From Pinguiococcus pyrenoidosus (lineage: Eukaryota > Sar > Pinguiophyceae > Pinguiochrysidales > Pinguiochrysidaceae), in the NCBI GenBank assembly GCA_019677205.1, contig JAAMXY010000383.1, positions 41,137 through 105,136 of the forward strand: a stretch of DNA of 64,000 nt, in the 5' to 3' direction. The translations under genes and the position numbers were made by a program. The notes under the pieces are model-generated. The model did not search any database. It worked only from the letters and a program-made list of their open reading frames with translations, and was not told the origin of the DNA. This document shows, one piece after another, positions 32,680 through 45,294 of the stretch (within the stretch, counting starts at the first letter, position 1; each line of letters opens with the position of its first letter).

Positions 32680-34784
32680 ATGTCGATGATGATGCAGCCA
32701 GGCATCATCCTGCTCCGGGAGGGCACGGATACCTCTCAGGGCAAGGCCCAGATCATCAGCAACATCAACGCATGTGCGGCGGTCGCAGAGACCATCAAGA
32801 CCACTCTCGGCCCTCGCGGCATGGACAAGCTCATCTTCGACGGCCGCAAAGTCACCATCAGCAACGACGGAGCGACCATCATGCGGCTTCTGGACGTGGT
32901 GCACCCGGCTGCCAAGACCCTCGTGGACATCAGCATGTCTCAGGATGCCGAGGTGGGAGACGGCACGACCTCGGTCGTGCTCATTGCGGCCTCGATCCTC
33001 GACGAGATGAAGTCCTTCGTGGAGGACGGCCTGCATCCGCAGATCATCATCAGGGGCATTCGGAAGGCGGCGAATCTCGCCGTGCAGCGCGTCAAGGACC
33101 TCGCGGTCAGCATGCGGGGCGGCGATGAGGCGAGGCAGCTGCTTGTGACCTGCGCGGGAACTGCGCTCAACTCCAAGCTCATCAGCAACCACAAGGACAT
33201 GTTCGCGCCGATGGTCGTGGACGCAGTGTCCATGCTCGATCCGCAGCTGCTGGACCTGGACCTTGTCGGCATCAAGAAGGTCTCCGGGGGATCCGTGCGC
33301 CAGTCCTTCCTCGTCGAGGGCGTTGCCTTCAAGAAGACCTTCAGCTACGCCGGCTTCGAGCAGCAGCCGAAGAAGTTCAGCGACCCGGACATTCTGCTCC
33401 TCAACGTCGAGCTCGAGCTCAAGTCCGAGAAGGAGAATGCGGAGATCCGCATCACCGACCCCGATCAGTACCAGTCCATCGTGGACGCCGAGTGGCGGAT
33501 TATTTATGACAAGCTCGAGGCTTGCGTGGCTTCTGGCGCCAAGATCATCTTGTCCAAGCTTCCCATCGGCGACCTCGCCACGCAGTACTTTGCCGACCGG
33601 GATCTTTTCTGCGCCGGCCGGGTCACAAACGAGGACATGATGCGGGTGGCAAAGGCGACGGGCGGGGTCGTGCAGTGCACATGCCACGACATCCAGACCT
33701 CCGCCCTCGGCCACTGCCAGCACTTCGAGGAGCGCCAGGTACGCTTCGTCCCGCAGCGCATGGCCCGTAGTGTTTGTTTTTCTCTTGCTGCTGCGTTTGC
33801 CACGCCGCCCTTGCCTCCAAGAGCCACGGACTGACGTTGAGTTGCTGCCTCCCTTCAGGTTGGCGACGAACGCTACAACCTCTTCACTGGATGCCCTCGG
33901 AGCCGGACCGCGACGATCGTGCTTCGAGGAGGCTCGGAGCAATTCATCGACGAGACGCATCGGTACGTCGTGCGGAATGTTTGTTTGAGAGCCTTTTCTC
34001 CCCCCTCTCAATCGGGTCTCGTCTGACTTGTCTTCCACCGCAGGTCCATCCATGATGCGCTCTGCATTGTGAAGCGGGCGATGAGGAGCGGAGAAGTGGT
34101 CGCCGGCGGCGGAGCAATTGAAATGGAGGTACGTTGGCTCCCGATGACGATGCCATGGGCAGAAAGGAAGAGACTTGACGAACCGCTCACCCCGCGTTTC
34201 TTGTAGGTTTCCAAGTTTGTCCGCGAAGAAGCCCGGAAAATCGAGGGCAAGGAGCAGCTCATCATGAATAGTATGGCAAGAGCACTCGAAGTCATTCCTC
34301 GGCAGCTTGCGGACAATGCTGGATTCGACGCGACCGAAGTTCTGAACAACCTTCGCATGAAGCACGCAAAGGACGAGAAAGGCCGCTGGTATGGCGTCAA
34401 CGTGGACGTCGAAGGTGATGTTCTGCCTCTGTTTTTGGTAGGACCGGCAGCTGGGGCGCATCCCCCTAACGTCCTGGTTCTTTCACAGGCATCACCGACA
34501 CGTTCCAGTCGAACGTGTGGGAGCCGGCCCCGAACAAGGTCAACTCTTTTGCTGCTGCTTCCGAAGCGGCGTGCCTCATCCTGAGCATCGACGAGACCGT
34601 CAGAAACCCAAGGACCGAGCAGCCGGGTGCCGCCGATGCCAACGGAGTCGGTCTGGGCCCAGGAGGCGGAGGAATGGGCGGCCGAAGGGGCAAGGCCCCA
34701 GGAGGCATGCCGCCCATGGGCGGGGGAGGACGTCGCGGTATGCCCAAGGGTGTGCGGGCTTTCAAGGGTCGCGGTGGCGCGTAG
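32680..34784 (+). CDS. CCT7: T-complex protein 1 subunit eta (CCT7)
   Basis: Five exons, 32680-33738, 33859-33962, 34044-34128, 34207-34414 and 34489-34784, join in phase to 583 aa. I chose the ATG at 32680 because the eta subunit conventionally begins just before [20 protein letters not shown]-site motifs are present ([19 protein letters not shown], and GGGAIEME formed with exon 3). The eta-specific substrate-binding segment and [20 protein letters not shown] are in place. CCT is the cytosolic ring chaperonin that folds actin and tubulin. The C-terminus carries an extra tail of about 35 residues rich in Gly, Arg and Met, longer than usual. The promoter side faces the proline-rich-tail membrane gene. 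Confidence 0.95.
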
Positions 34785-35070
34785 TGGCGAGGCGAGTATC
34801 CTGTCGGTAGGAGTAGACGGCTACAGTAGACCGCCTGAGCAAAACTGGCGCACCGCACTTTCGACCGCACAGCGTGGGGACGAGTTGTCAGAAACCAACC
34901 TCAGATCAACGGATTGCGCCAGAACGCTTCTTCCCTAGTCCGCTACCCCAAGACCTGCCCTTGCCTGGACACGCCACGAAGACATCCCACTCAAGCTGGA
35001 GTGGCGACGTGGCAACTAGCTTAAGATCCTCCTCCGACGTATGCCTGGTCGGAGCGTCATTCCACCAGCG
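34785..35070. other. Convergent intergenic region
   Basis: 286 bp between the stops of CCT-eta and the plastid-type gene. Nothing coding seen. Confidence 0.4.
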
Positions 35071-36127
35071 TCAGAAGGAGGAAGGGATGGTGCTCGGCGA
35101 AGGATATCTGCTCATGCTGCGTACCTCGCTGACTGGGCCCGTGATCGCGGCCGCGATGGAAGGACCTTGGTCGTTTCCGGCCATGCGGACCATCTCGCCG
35201 ACGTTGCTAGCGTAGGCGAAGCGTCGAAGGGCATCGTCTCGGGAGTTCATGGCGCCCCGGCGGCGAGCCTGGAGCGGCTCCGCGTCGACGAGCCAGCTCA
35301 ACCAGCGATCGACGTGCTCCACGGCCAAGGCCGCCGCTAGGTTGGCATCCTGCATGGCAACGTTGACGGCCGCCGGAGAGCTTCGCGCGCAACAGGATCG
35401 ATGAGGCAAGATCTCCTCCCACAAGCCTGGCGGAGGCACCCTAGGACTCATGGCGTACCTCAGCAAGCGCCCCTGCCACTGCATGTTGGCCGGGCAAGGC
35501 GTGCCATTCTGCGCCGCTTTGGTCCACCAGTCCATCACGTCCGGCCCGTAGTGCATCTCCCTAGGGCCCCCGAGAACTTCGTCAGGAGCAAGCGTCTCCT
35601 GCATCGTCTCCCACGCCTTCTGCTGCAGCACTGTACCGGTAGGAGTCGGAGCAATACGCCAGGTCGTTCCGAGAGACGTAGTCCGCCGCAAGCTCGGCGA
35701 CGCTACCGTCGGGGCTCGCACGCAGGCGAAGCAGCAGGTGCGGCACCTCGTAGCTAGGCCCCATCCAGGCCTCCAGGCGGAAGTCCAAGGCGCCAGGCAC
35801 GATGAGTCGACTGCTGCTCACGCCGGTCAGGAACTTGGGGTTGGCCTCCTTGAGCCAGCTCGCGTCGCCCTTCACTGGCCCCGCGTCGATGCTCGCCATG
35901 CCCAGGGTGCTCGTGTAGTCCGACGCCTCCAGAGACAGTCGCTCCTGTTGGCACAAGCGGCATTGGCACCCGTGGCGATACCAAGAAGCGGCTACGAGCA
36001 TGGCGAGACCTACCGACAGCCGGGCCAGGCAGGTGGCGTGGGCCTGCCCGAGCACATCCACGGACATGGACAGCCGCAGGCCCACGGCGGGGCCCAGGGA
36101 GGCTAGGAGAAGCGCAAGGGCGCGCAT
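35071..36127 (-). CDS. Probable plastid-targeted protein, RCC-reductase-like (tentative)
   Basis: The ATG at 36127 begins a signal-peptide-like segment (ALALLLASLGPAVGL). Downstream is a conserved-looking block (DFRLEAWMGPSYEVPHLLLRL) then DYVSRNDL, which resembles the VPHL...DYVPR/RKDL region of red chlorophyll catabolite reductase and related algal plastid proteins. The reading frame changes near 35640. Either a 76-bp intron (35706-35631, phase 1) is spliced out, giving 326 aa but removing the DYVSRNDL block, or the genome carries a one-base frame disruption just after that block. The second frame encodes a helical C-terminus (AWETMQETLAPDEVL, EHVDRWLSWL) that ends at 35071. Function as a chlorophyll-breakdown or bilin-type reductase is only a family-level guess. 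Confidence 0.45.
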
Positions 36128-36588
36128 GGTGTCGAGGCGGTGGCGCTCCTGAGAAGCCCCAAGATCCGCTTGCGCGTACGTATGCTCTTCGCAGCGGCGG
36201 GGACAGATACGAAGGTCGGCTCCCGCTCCCAAGCGACGCTCTCGCGGCTGCGGAGCCCAAGGAACCACGCTGCCGAAGACGCCGTCCCTCCGCCGGCCAG
36301 TGCATTGAGTGCTGGGATGTGGAATGATGAATGATGAAGGATTATGCTTCCTTCGTGGCGTTGTGGCATGGAAGAGTGCAAGAGTACGACGTGGGAGTCA
36401 CGCGAGGGAGGTTCGTGGAGGAGGGGGCGGGGGGCCTCCTTCACGGCCCAAGGGCTACTACTACTTCAAGTTCATTTCGCCATGTTCGAGACGAAGCGCT
36501 GTCTCGCTCCAGAAAATTCCTGTCCGACAGGACAGCCATTGCACGGATTCAACAGGCGTCGGAGATCCCCGCTCACCAGCCTTGGTTC
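36128..36588. other. Intergenic region between two co-oriented genes
   Basis: 461 bp between the plastid-type gene and the end of eEF1B-gamma, one of only two same-strand junctions. A plus-strand frame at 36331-36702 exists but overlaps the eEF1B-gamma stop and has no recognisable motif. Confidence 0.35.
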
Positions 36589-38143
36589 CTACTTGAAGAC
36601 CTTGGAGTCCAGCACGGGGCGGCCCTCGATCAATTCACCCACGTCGCGGGTCCAGAAGTCCTTCACGAGCTGTTGGGTCTCCGCGCTGTCCAGGTCCTCT
36701 AGCTTCGTCCAGGTGTGGTACTCCGCATCCGGGTTGGCCTCGAGCATCGGCGTGATTTCCTGTCCCCGGAGCAGCCAAAGCCCAGACACGGACATGTCCG
36801 GACCTCCCTCGGCGTCCTCCGCGAGACCAGTGATCACGCAGGTGCCAAACGCCCATTTCCTGATCTCTCCAGAGCGCTGCAGGAAGCCGGAGCAGAGGTT
36901 GCTCGTCATGAAGAGCTTCTTGTTGTCCGAGTTGTACTGGTACTCCTGCTTCCAGAGGCTCCAGCCCTCGCGGTCAAGCATCTTCCAGAACTCCTCCATC
37001 GCCGCGTCGTAGGTCACGCAGTTGGAGTACTCGCGCTTCCACGCGTCCATGGACATGCTGGAGCGCGCCTTCTTGTCGAGCGTCTCAAGCGCCACGATGT
37101 GCGCCGGCTTCTCCGCCTTCTTCGGCTTCTCCTCGGCGTCCTCGCCAGCCTCCTTGGCCTTCTTCTCCTTCTTCTTCTTCTCCTTGGGCGGCTGCTGCTG
37201 CGCCGCCGCGGCGCCGTCGCCCTTGTTCTTGTTCTTCGCCTTCTTCTTCTTCTTGCCGTCCTCCTCGGCCGCGGCCGCCGCGGGAGCCGCCGGGGCGGCG
37301 GAGCCACCCTTGGCGACGAGCTCCTTCTCGGCGAGGGTCACCGTTCCGCAGACCGCGACGAACTCCGGCTGGTTGACGCAGGTGTTGAACCAGCGCATGA
37401 CGCAGGGGAACGAGCTGCGGTACTCGGGGCCGCACAGCAGGCTGAAAGGGTAGATGAGCGACGTGGCCACGTGGATGTCGGCCAGCGTGATCTTCTCGCC
37501 GACGAGGTACGTCTTGTCGAGCAGGTAGGCCTCCAGCACGCTGAGCGCCTTGGCCAGATCGCCGCGGGCCTTCTCCGTGGCCATGGCGTTGTACGGCATG
37601 TAGCCCAGGACGGGGTACAGCCACATGGTGGCCGGGATCTCCAGCTCGTGCGTGCACCAATCCATCCAGCTGTCGACCTGCAACCCACCAGCACTCCGTT
37701 AGCTCCCCAGGAGACGAGCACCAAGGAAGAGAAGAAGGAAGAACAAAGAGGGAAGGATGTGTAGGAGACTGGACAGCGAGCTTCCTGGAGAACCGGCGAG
37801 GTACCTGGCCCGACTCGAAGAAGCTGGTGCCCGTGAGCTCGGTGTCGCGGCGGATGTTCGCCACGAAGCGCGCGATGGCGTTGGACTCGAAGATGCAGCC
37901 CTGCGACGTCTCCAGCACGGGCACCTTGCCCATGGGCGACTTGCTCAGGAACTCGGGCGTCAAGTTGTCCGTGCCCATCTTGAAGTCCGGGATGTCCAGC
38001 TCGACGCCGTTGTACTCGGCGGCGATCAGGATCTTGAAGGCGCGGAAATTGCCCTGAAAGGTGTACAGCGTCTGTGGCAACGCGATTCACAGCGCAGCAT
38101 TAGTCTCTGCGGCGTTCCACAGGCGTACAACAGGTGATGCCAT
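36589..38143 (-). CDS. EEF1G: Translation elongation factor 1B gamma
   Basis: Exons 38143-38129, 38071-37805 and 37677-36589 join in phase to 456 aa. The first coding exon is 15 bp (MASPV) and is followed by TLYTFQGNFRAFKILIAA, the start of the GST-like N-domain. The GST C-domain (YLLDKTYLVGEKITLADIHVA) follows, then a Lys/Ala/Glu-rich linker (about residues 220-290) and the conserved EF1G C-terminal domain (WKREYSNC, FWKMLDREGWSLWKQEYQY, GLWLLRGQEITPML). It is the structural subunit of the eEF1B exchange complex, recharging eEF1A with GTP. Head-to-head with DPM1. Confidence 0.95.
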
Positions 38144-38738
38144 CTGTCGGCGAAGTGGATCTTCTCGTTCTCGCGCCACACAGGATCGCTCTCTGGGATC
38201 TCTTCTCCGTCTGCTTCTCCAACTCCATCACAAATAGTCACACGCGCAGTTTGGTGGCGAAAAGCGGCCGCAGTGGCGCCCGCACGCGCTCGTCTCTGTC
38301 GCGCGGCGCCGCCGACTCGTCAAGATCGCGCCCGTGAGGAGCCGCACACGTACCATGCTCGCCATGGTGGATCGGCGCTGGTGTGGGGGAGGCGAGAAGT
38401 GCGCACGACGCGCGGACCAAACGGCTCGTACGGGAGAGCGACGGCGCCTGAGGACGTAACTACGTCGGGTGGTTCGAGTGGCTCCGACGCATGGGCCCAA
38501 AGCGGATATTTTAAAATTTTGCTTCGCCCATTTATAAGCGTTTAATATAATATATTACGGAAAGCGATAGAAAATGAAGAGTAAAAATTGGGAGCTTGCC
38601 CAATCACAGGAGGGAACTTTCGGAGATTCCTCGGTTGCGTGCGCCCGCATGAACGTTTGTGGGGAACTTCCATCGGTCACAGACGTTCCCGCGGTGCGCA
38701 GCGCGTTTTGGGCCCTCTCTCCAAGAGTTTCGGCCGAA
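38144..38738. promoter_or_regulatory. Divergent promoter region, eEF1B-gamma and DPM1
   Basis: 595 bp. It contains an AT-rich island at 38508-38560 including TTTATAAG (38530-38537) and TAATATAATATATTA (38543-38557), the best TATA-like sequence in the window, and a CCAATCAC motif at about 38600-38607. The island is about 180-230 bp before the DPM1 ATG. Confidence 0.5.
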
Positions 38739-39701
<963 letters not shown>

Positions 39702-40158
39702 CGAGAGTTGAAAACCAGGCGCGTGCCGAGGCGCGCAGGTGACGTGCTGTTTGAGATCCGATCGGCTCCTGTTTCCGCCGGGGCTGTCGCCGAGCTGTCC
39801 GTGGACGTGACAAGGACCCGCGAGCGCGGCAAAGCGAAGCGAGGAGAAGAAGATCTTTGCGCCTCAGGAAGACACTGGCAGGACCAAGGACCAAAGACCA
39901 AAGAACAAGGAACACGCGAAAGAAGTGTATTCATCGCTTCCGGCCTCGCTGCAGATTAGTTTTCCCAAGTCATTACAGGTCGGTGGACCACCGAACGCCC
40001 TGGCTATGGCGCTTTGAGCTTCAACCACGTCACCATGGACTCATTGTAGCAACCGCCGCTAGCACCGAAGCATGGCAAGCCCAAAGTTGTTTTCTGATTG
40101 TGACGCCAAGAAGCCACGCAGCAAAGACCTTCCGCGACGGATCGTCGAAGTCGCGCGC
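39702..40158. other. Convergent intergenic region
   Basis: 457 bp between the stops of DPM1 and eL42. No coding features; a short A-rich direct-repeat run (ACCAAGGACCAAAGACCAAA) is near 39884-39903. Confidence 0.4.
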
Positions 40159-40473
40159 TTAGTACTGGTGACCCGCGGTCTTCTTCTTCTCACCGATCTC
40201 GAAGTGCTTGCATCGCTTGACCACCAAGTGGCTCTTGCTCTTGCACTTCTTGCACTCCAAACGCAGGGTGATCTTCTTCGTGGTCTTGGCCTTCTTGTGG
40301 AAGATCGGCTTGGTCTGCCCGCCATAGCCCATCTGCTTGTGGTCATAACGCCTCTTCCCCTGCGCGAAGTTGGACGCCTTGCCCGACTTGTACTGCGTCA
40401 CCTTGTGCAGCTCATGTCTCCTGCAGATGGGACTCTTGCAGTACGTCCTCCTCTCCTTGGGGACGTTCACCAT
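40159..40473 (-). CDS. RPL44: 60S ribosomal protein L36a/L44 (eL42)
   Basis: An intronless 104-aa protein. It begins [13 protein letters not shown] and has both cysteine pairs of the zinc-binding site (CKSPIC and ECKKCKSK...KRC). The conserved [17 protein letters not shown] segment keeps the proline whose replacement gives cycloheximide resistance in yeasts, so sensitivity would be expected. eL42 sits at the E site of the 60S subunit. The ATG is preceded directly by a CAG, so a 5' UTR intron is possible. Tail-to-tail with DPM1 and head-to-head with the STN-like kinase. Confidence 0.96.
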   Translation of the reverse strand: MVNVPKERRTYCKSPICRRHELHKVTQYKSGKASNFAQGKRRYDHKQMGYGGQTKPIFHKKAKTTKKITLRLECKKCKSKSHLVVKRCKHFEIGEKKKTAGHQY

Positions 40474-41243
40474 CTGTTTTCAATGGGAAACGTCGACATT
40501 AGGCCCGAAAGTCGCACCGATCACCGAGGGGCTCCGCTTTCCGCAGCTCTCGCCGCCAAGCGGAGGGCCTCTCTCGCGCACTCGTGAAATGCTTGGAAGC
40601 AAGCAAAGTCCTCCTGCCGAGGCCGACAGAGGCAGCCAGCCGCTTCTACCACTTCAGCTACGCGAGGTCCCCAAAGCCTTCGACAAGCGCACGCAGGTCC
40701 GGCTGCGCCGCGTCAACGGTTTCAGCTGACGCAGGCCACAGACCCAGAGAGAATGAAACGTCAAGGAGTGCCCGATCTCACCTTGTCCACTTACAGCTTC
40801 ACTATACTCAGCGGTGGAAAGAGAGGGAGAGGCGCCAAACCAACGTCTGCGTATCCAGTAGATCATATGAATTTGAGAATGTAAACTGAAATCTCCGCGA
40901 AGATGAATACAGATAATATGCTGCTTGCGAGTATAATTTGACTCGTCTGGCGGTGGCGGATAAGGGAATCGCGAATTTGGGCGATACAAGAAGTTGATGT
41001 GTGGCTGGTCCCTCCTGATTGGACAAGTGCCACGAATCTCGACCAGTCGTTGACCGTTTCAACCAAGCATCAGCCTTGATTGGCGTTTCCCACAAGATTC
41101 CAAAGGCAGCACGTCCTCTTGATTGGTCAGGTCGCTGGTCCGACGCGCAAACAATGCGCAAATAAACACATGAAGTTGAAGCCTTCAATCTTCGCGCGCT
41201 TTTCCCCCCTTTACAGCCGCAGAATCCGCGCAAAGCGGCGAAA
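40474..41243. promoter_or_regulatory. Divergent promoter region, eL42 and STN-like kinase
   Basis: 770 bp without a credible gene. Three copies of TGATTGG (reverse complement CCAATCA) lie at 41016-41022, 41078-41084 and 41120-41126, 118-228 bp before the kinase ATG. This is the densest CCAAT-box cluster in the window. Confidence 0.5.
41016..41126. promoter_or_regulatory. Triple CCAAT-box cluster
   Basis: TGATTGG at 41016, 41078 and 41120. NF-Y binds CCAAT boxes in most eukaryotes; whether it does here is inference. Similar motifs are found singly upstream of other genes in the window. Confidence 0.45.
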
Positions 41244-42752
41244 ATGGGCCGCATCTGTGGCCCTTTTCTCGTGTTTTTTGGTCTTGTCCTCTCAGGCGCT
41301 GTAACACACGCGATTAAGCTGCCGTCCCGAGTGCAAAATCCGCCGCATGTCGGGGGCCTCCATTGGCAGCCGCGAGAATCTCTAATCTTTGTCGACCGAC
41401 AGCTCGGGAACGGCTCGTATGGCTGCGTTGTGGAGGCACTCTACAGCGGATCTGTGGCGGAGCCCGGGTACGCTGCCATGCGACCTGTCTTTGGTCGCTG
41501 CTTGGGCGGAAAACCCTCTCTTTCGACGTGAAGATGACATTTGGAGTTTCTTTGTTCTTCCGAATCCGCCGCAGAAGTCACTTGGGAGAGACCTTTCCGG
41601 CGCTTGAAGCCTGCAGGGGCCGGTGCTACGACATTCCGTCCAAGTGGCGACCGGCGGCGGCGAAGAGAGCGGCTGGAGGTCACCAGAAGTCCCATGACTA
41701 CTTGGCCGTCGAGGAGTACATGAACAGCAAGCTCGCGAAGCACTACCGACCGCACCACCCAATGTCCCGCTTCTTTCTGCGATACTTCGGCCAAGCCAGG
41801 AGCCTCGCAATGGAAGGTGAAAGCCAGAAAAAAGTGCTGCTCGAAGCGGCTTTACACGGTTCGAATGCTGATGGCTTTTGGGACCGCAGACTCGGGCCCA
41901 AGCAGGAGATGGCTTCTCTGGGAGCTGGCACCGGGAGTCATGCTGCCGTCCATGCTGGACGAGTTTGAGATCTTTCACTCTCTGGAAGACGTGATCAAGT
42001 GCCCGGAGGGCGCGGCAGCTTGCATGGTCAAGCTCGGCTTCGGAGAGACGCGCGCGGAGGCGCTTCGCAGCTTCACGACGCAGCTCTTCACAGCCTTGGG
42101 AGCGCTGCAGGCGATCCACATCGTTCATCGGGACATCAAGCCCGAGAACGTCCTGCTAGCATGGTCTTCAGAGAAGCCCGGCGTGCCGCAGATCAAGATC
42201 ATTGACTTCGGCTCCGCCACGGACCTCGGCTTCTTTCGCAAGGTGGGCTACGACTATCGCTTCAGCCCCGTCACGCCCAAGTACTGCCCGCCGGAGCAGT
42301 TCCTGGACGAGTCGAAGCCGTTTTCCTTCGACTCCTTCTGCGCCGGCCTCACCATTCTGCGACTCATCTTCCCCGGCCTCGCCTCAGAGGACGAGTACGA
42401 GGCGTTCGTCGCGGAGCTTCGCCTCGCAAAGTGGGACATGGACAAGTGGTTGGCGAACAAGCTTGCGACCAACGAAGCTTCCGAAGGTGAATACAGTCGG
42501 GACGCGCAGTTGGAAGAAGGCCTCGCCGTCTTCCGCACCGATGAGTTGGGGCCGAAAGGCTGGCGCTTCCTGAAGTGGATCCTGACCCGCGATCCACGCA
42601 AGCGCCCGACGCCCTCCGAGGCGCTGGCTTCCCCGTTCCTGAGCTACGAGTCGGGCGAGGACACCGATCTCACTGGCAATAGGCTGGATCTCTTCAGAAT
42701 CTTCCGCTTAAAAAGCGATGGCCAAGTGAGGGACAAGCGCCCACCAGCATGA
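41244..42752 (+). CDS. STN7/STN8-like plastid protein kinase
   Basis: Exons 41244-41467, 41575-41816 and 41890-42752 join in phase to 442 aa. The N-terminus is a signal peptide (FLVFFGLVLSGAVTHA) followed by a short basic stretch, then the glycine loop LGNGSYGCVV. Exon 2 includes EEYMNSKLAK, similar to the helix after the ATP-site lysine in STN kinases. Exon 3 has HRDIKPENVLL, DFGSATDLG, PKYCPPEQFL and a C-lobe (FDSFCAGLTILRLIFPGL, WDMDKWL, RDPRKRPTPSEALASPFL) whose layout matches thylakoid STN7/STN8 rather than ordinary kinases. Those enzymes phosphorylate LHCII or photosystem II core proteins. The signal peptide fits ER-route import to a complex plastid. The substrate is not readable from sequence. 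Confidence 0.75.
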
Positions 42753-42836
42753 GCTCCCTCGACACACAACGAAAGACAAAGACGATGTTCTTCTTTGGAG
42801 GATGGCTCGGTCCGTCCCGCAGGCATGACTCCAGGC

Positions 42837-45294
42837 TCATCTCGTTGGTGCGAATCGGCTCAGGCTGCGGGGAACATTCCCCAGGCCTCCAGCGGACATC
42901 TGCACCCTCATCTTCGGTGGCATGATGCGCGGATACCTCGAGACCACGCGACCATTCTCCAGATACACCGGATCGAGCGTGTACTGCGCGGCACTGTCCA
43001 GGAGCTCCACGGCCTTCGGTGCGTTGCGATGCACTGGCGACGCGGACGGCGGCGGTGAAGCCGTCCTTGTGACAACTTCTGGATGGCCAGACGTCTCGGG
43101 CATCGCCATCGAAGGCTTCCCTAAGCTCGGGAGCGGCCGATTGCAGGACAAACAAGTGTAGGCCTTCCTGCTGGCGATGACGGGATCTTCATCATCAGTC
43201 CCGAATGGACCCAGGGACCCCGCGAGCTTCTCAAGCTCTCCCTTCCCCACCTTGTCCCGCGCGAGCCAGTCCACTTGCTCCTTGCGTGCGCTCTCGGCAG
43301 CCACCTTCTTGATTTGCGTCTGCAGCGACGCTATGGCGAGATCCAGGTCTTTGATCTCCACTTTGCCGAACAGCGCACTCCTCAGATCCTCGATCTTCTT
43401 GGTGGCGTTGCTCAGCTCCTCATCCAAATTGCCTTCGTCGCTCTGCGCGTCGCTTGCTCCGATCTGAGGGACGTCCCGCAGCGCCTCTGTCAATTCGAAG
43501 CGCACGTCCCTCATGATCTCCACCTTCACAAGCTCTGTGGCCTCCCGAACCTTCCGATCAAGCATCTCCTGCATCTCCTGCTTCGCAGGCTTCGCCTCCA
43601 TCTGAGCTTTCACCGCCCCAAGCTCCCCTTCGAGGCCTTGGAGCTCCGTGACGTCGTCTCGCAGGCTCGCAACCGTGGCCGCGTCCACGAAGCTCCTCAG
43701 CCTTGCCAACATCCGCAACACTCGCACGTGGAGCACGCCTTGATCCCCACTCACCGCCAGGAACTTGGCAATGCACGACAAGATCCACTCGATCTTGGCC
43801 TCAAAGAGAGCGCCGTCTCGATCCCTCCAGTCCATCCCGTCAAACAGCGTCGCTTGCTTGGTGATCAGCTCGTGCAGGCTCGCCAATCTCTGCGTGAGGC
43901 TTTCCACTACGCGCACAGATTCTACCAACGCGTCTCTGGCTTGTTCCTTTATCGCGAGAATCTGCTGGATGCTGTCATCGACGACGCGGAGAAGGTCGAG
44001 CGCCGCCGGGCCATTTTCGTGCTCCTGGAGCCTTCCCGATACGAAGGCTTGGCTGGCCTGAAACTTCTTCAACGCCTCTTGCAGAAGCTGGAACTGCGCT
44101 CTGCGAGTGTCCGGCTGTTCCAGAGCGTCCAGCCTGGCTTGGCCCTCCTGCTGCGCGTCGATGACGCTCGCCATCTCGGCGAGCAAATTCTCCCGTGCTT
44201 CAACCAAGTCCCGGATCTTGGCGTCTTGCGACTTCAAGCTTTCTTCGGTTGTCTTCGCCTTCTTGCCGACGCTGAGCAGCTTCTTTTGCAGCGCTGCGAT
44301 CTGGGCCTCGACCGATGCGTTGTTCTTGAGCACGCCCATTTCGTACGCCACCTTGTCAAACCGTTTCTCCAAGCGCGACATCCGCGAGCCGAGGGTCATG
44401 CTGCTGTTCACGCGAGCATGGATGACGCTGATCCTCTTGGCCATGCGCTGCAACTTCAGGCGATTCACTGCCCACTTCCATCGCCTGCGCGCCCTCTCAC
44501 TCTTCGTCACATATTCGCCAGTGCTGATTCTCGCCTGCGACTCTTTCCGGGCTACCACCGCTGTGCCGGAGGCTTGCTCCGGCACAGCGGTCGTCTCTGT
44601 TATGTCACCTTGCTCAGGATGCTGCTCTGGCATGCTCTCATTCTCATTCTCGTTCTCATTCTCATTCTCATTCTCATTCTCGATTTCCTTTGCATGATCT
44701 TCTTCCGCCTTTTCCGCCTTCTTCTCCTCTTCCTCCTTGGTCTTCTCCTCTTCTTCGTTCGGATCCGAAGGATTGCCCTGCTTCTGCTGTTGTTCCTGCT
44801 CCGAGGTATCCTGGTCCGCGGCAGAATCCCCTCGCTTGTCCTCAGATTCTGCCTCGGACGAAGTGGACGGAGACTGTGGAAGCGTCTGCGCTTGACTGAC
44901 CGCGTCTGCTCGATGTGGCGTCTCTACCAGGGTGTACGAGTCCGGCTCCTCGGTGCCCTGGATGTTGTGCGCCAGATTCTCCAGCGACTCGCGAAGCTCG
45001 TCCAACTCGGCCAGCACGGTAGACTTGTTCTGCTCCAAGTTCTTCTCCAGCGCGTACACATGGTTTCCCAGCCGCTGCAACGCAATCGAAAATGCCTAGA
45101 GAGAGAGAGAGAAGGACAGAGCGAGAGAGAGAGAGCAACATTAGAATCCGACAGCGACAAATCCGGGTTGGGCTCAACAAGGAGACACTACGGATCATGC
45201 GCGAGAGATGCGAAGCGAGATGTGGCTTTGCGCACTTCGTACCTGCGTGTGTTTCAGCAAATCATCCGCTGGATTCATGTCCGGTTCCGCCATG
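42837..45294 (-). CDS. QRICH2/DUF4795-like flagellar coiled-coil protein
   Basis: Exons 45294-45244 and 45095-42837 join in phase to 769 aa. The 51-bp first exon (MAEPDMNPADDLLKHTQ) precedes AFSIALQRLGNHVYALEK. Long coiled coils fill most of the protein. An acidic low-complexity part (about residues 100-190) includes an Asn-Glu repeat coded by an ATTCTC-type hexamer. Near the C-terminus is YTCLSCNRPL, matching the CLSCxRP signature of DUF4795 as in QRICH2, a sperm flagellum protein. The 148-bp intron has a (CT)n tract. It shares a 582-bp divergent promoter with the EFHB-like gene and is tail-to-tail with the STN-like kinase (84 bp). Confidence 0.65.
44636..44684. repeat. Coding hexanucleotide repeat (Asn-Glu)n
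   Basis: Eight or so copies of ATTCTC (one as GTTCTC) on the plus strand code for alternating Asn and Glu in the QRICH2-like protein. Copy number is likely to vary between strains. Confidence 0.85.
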
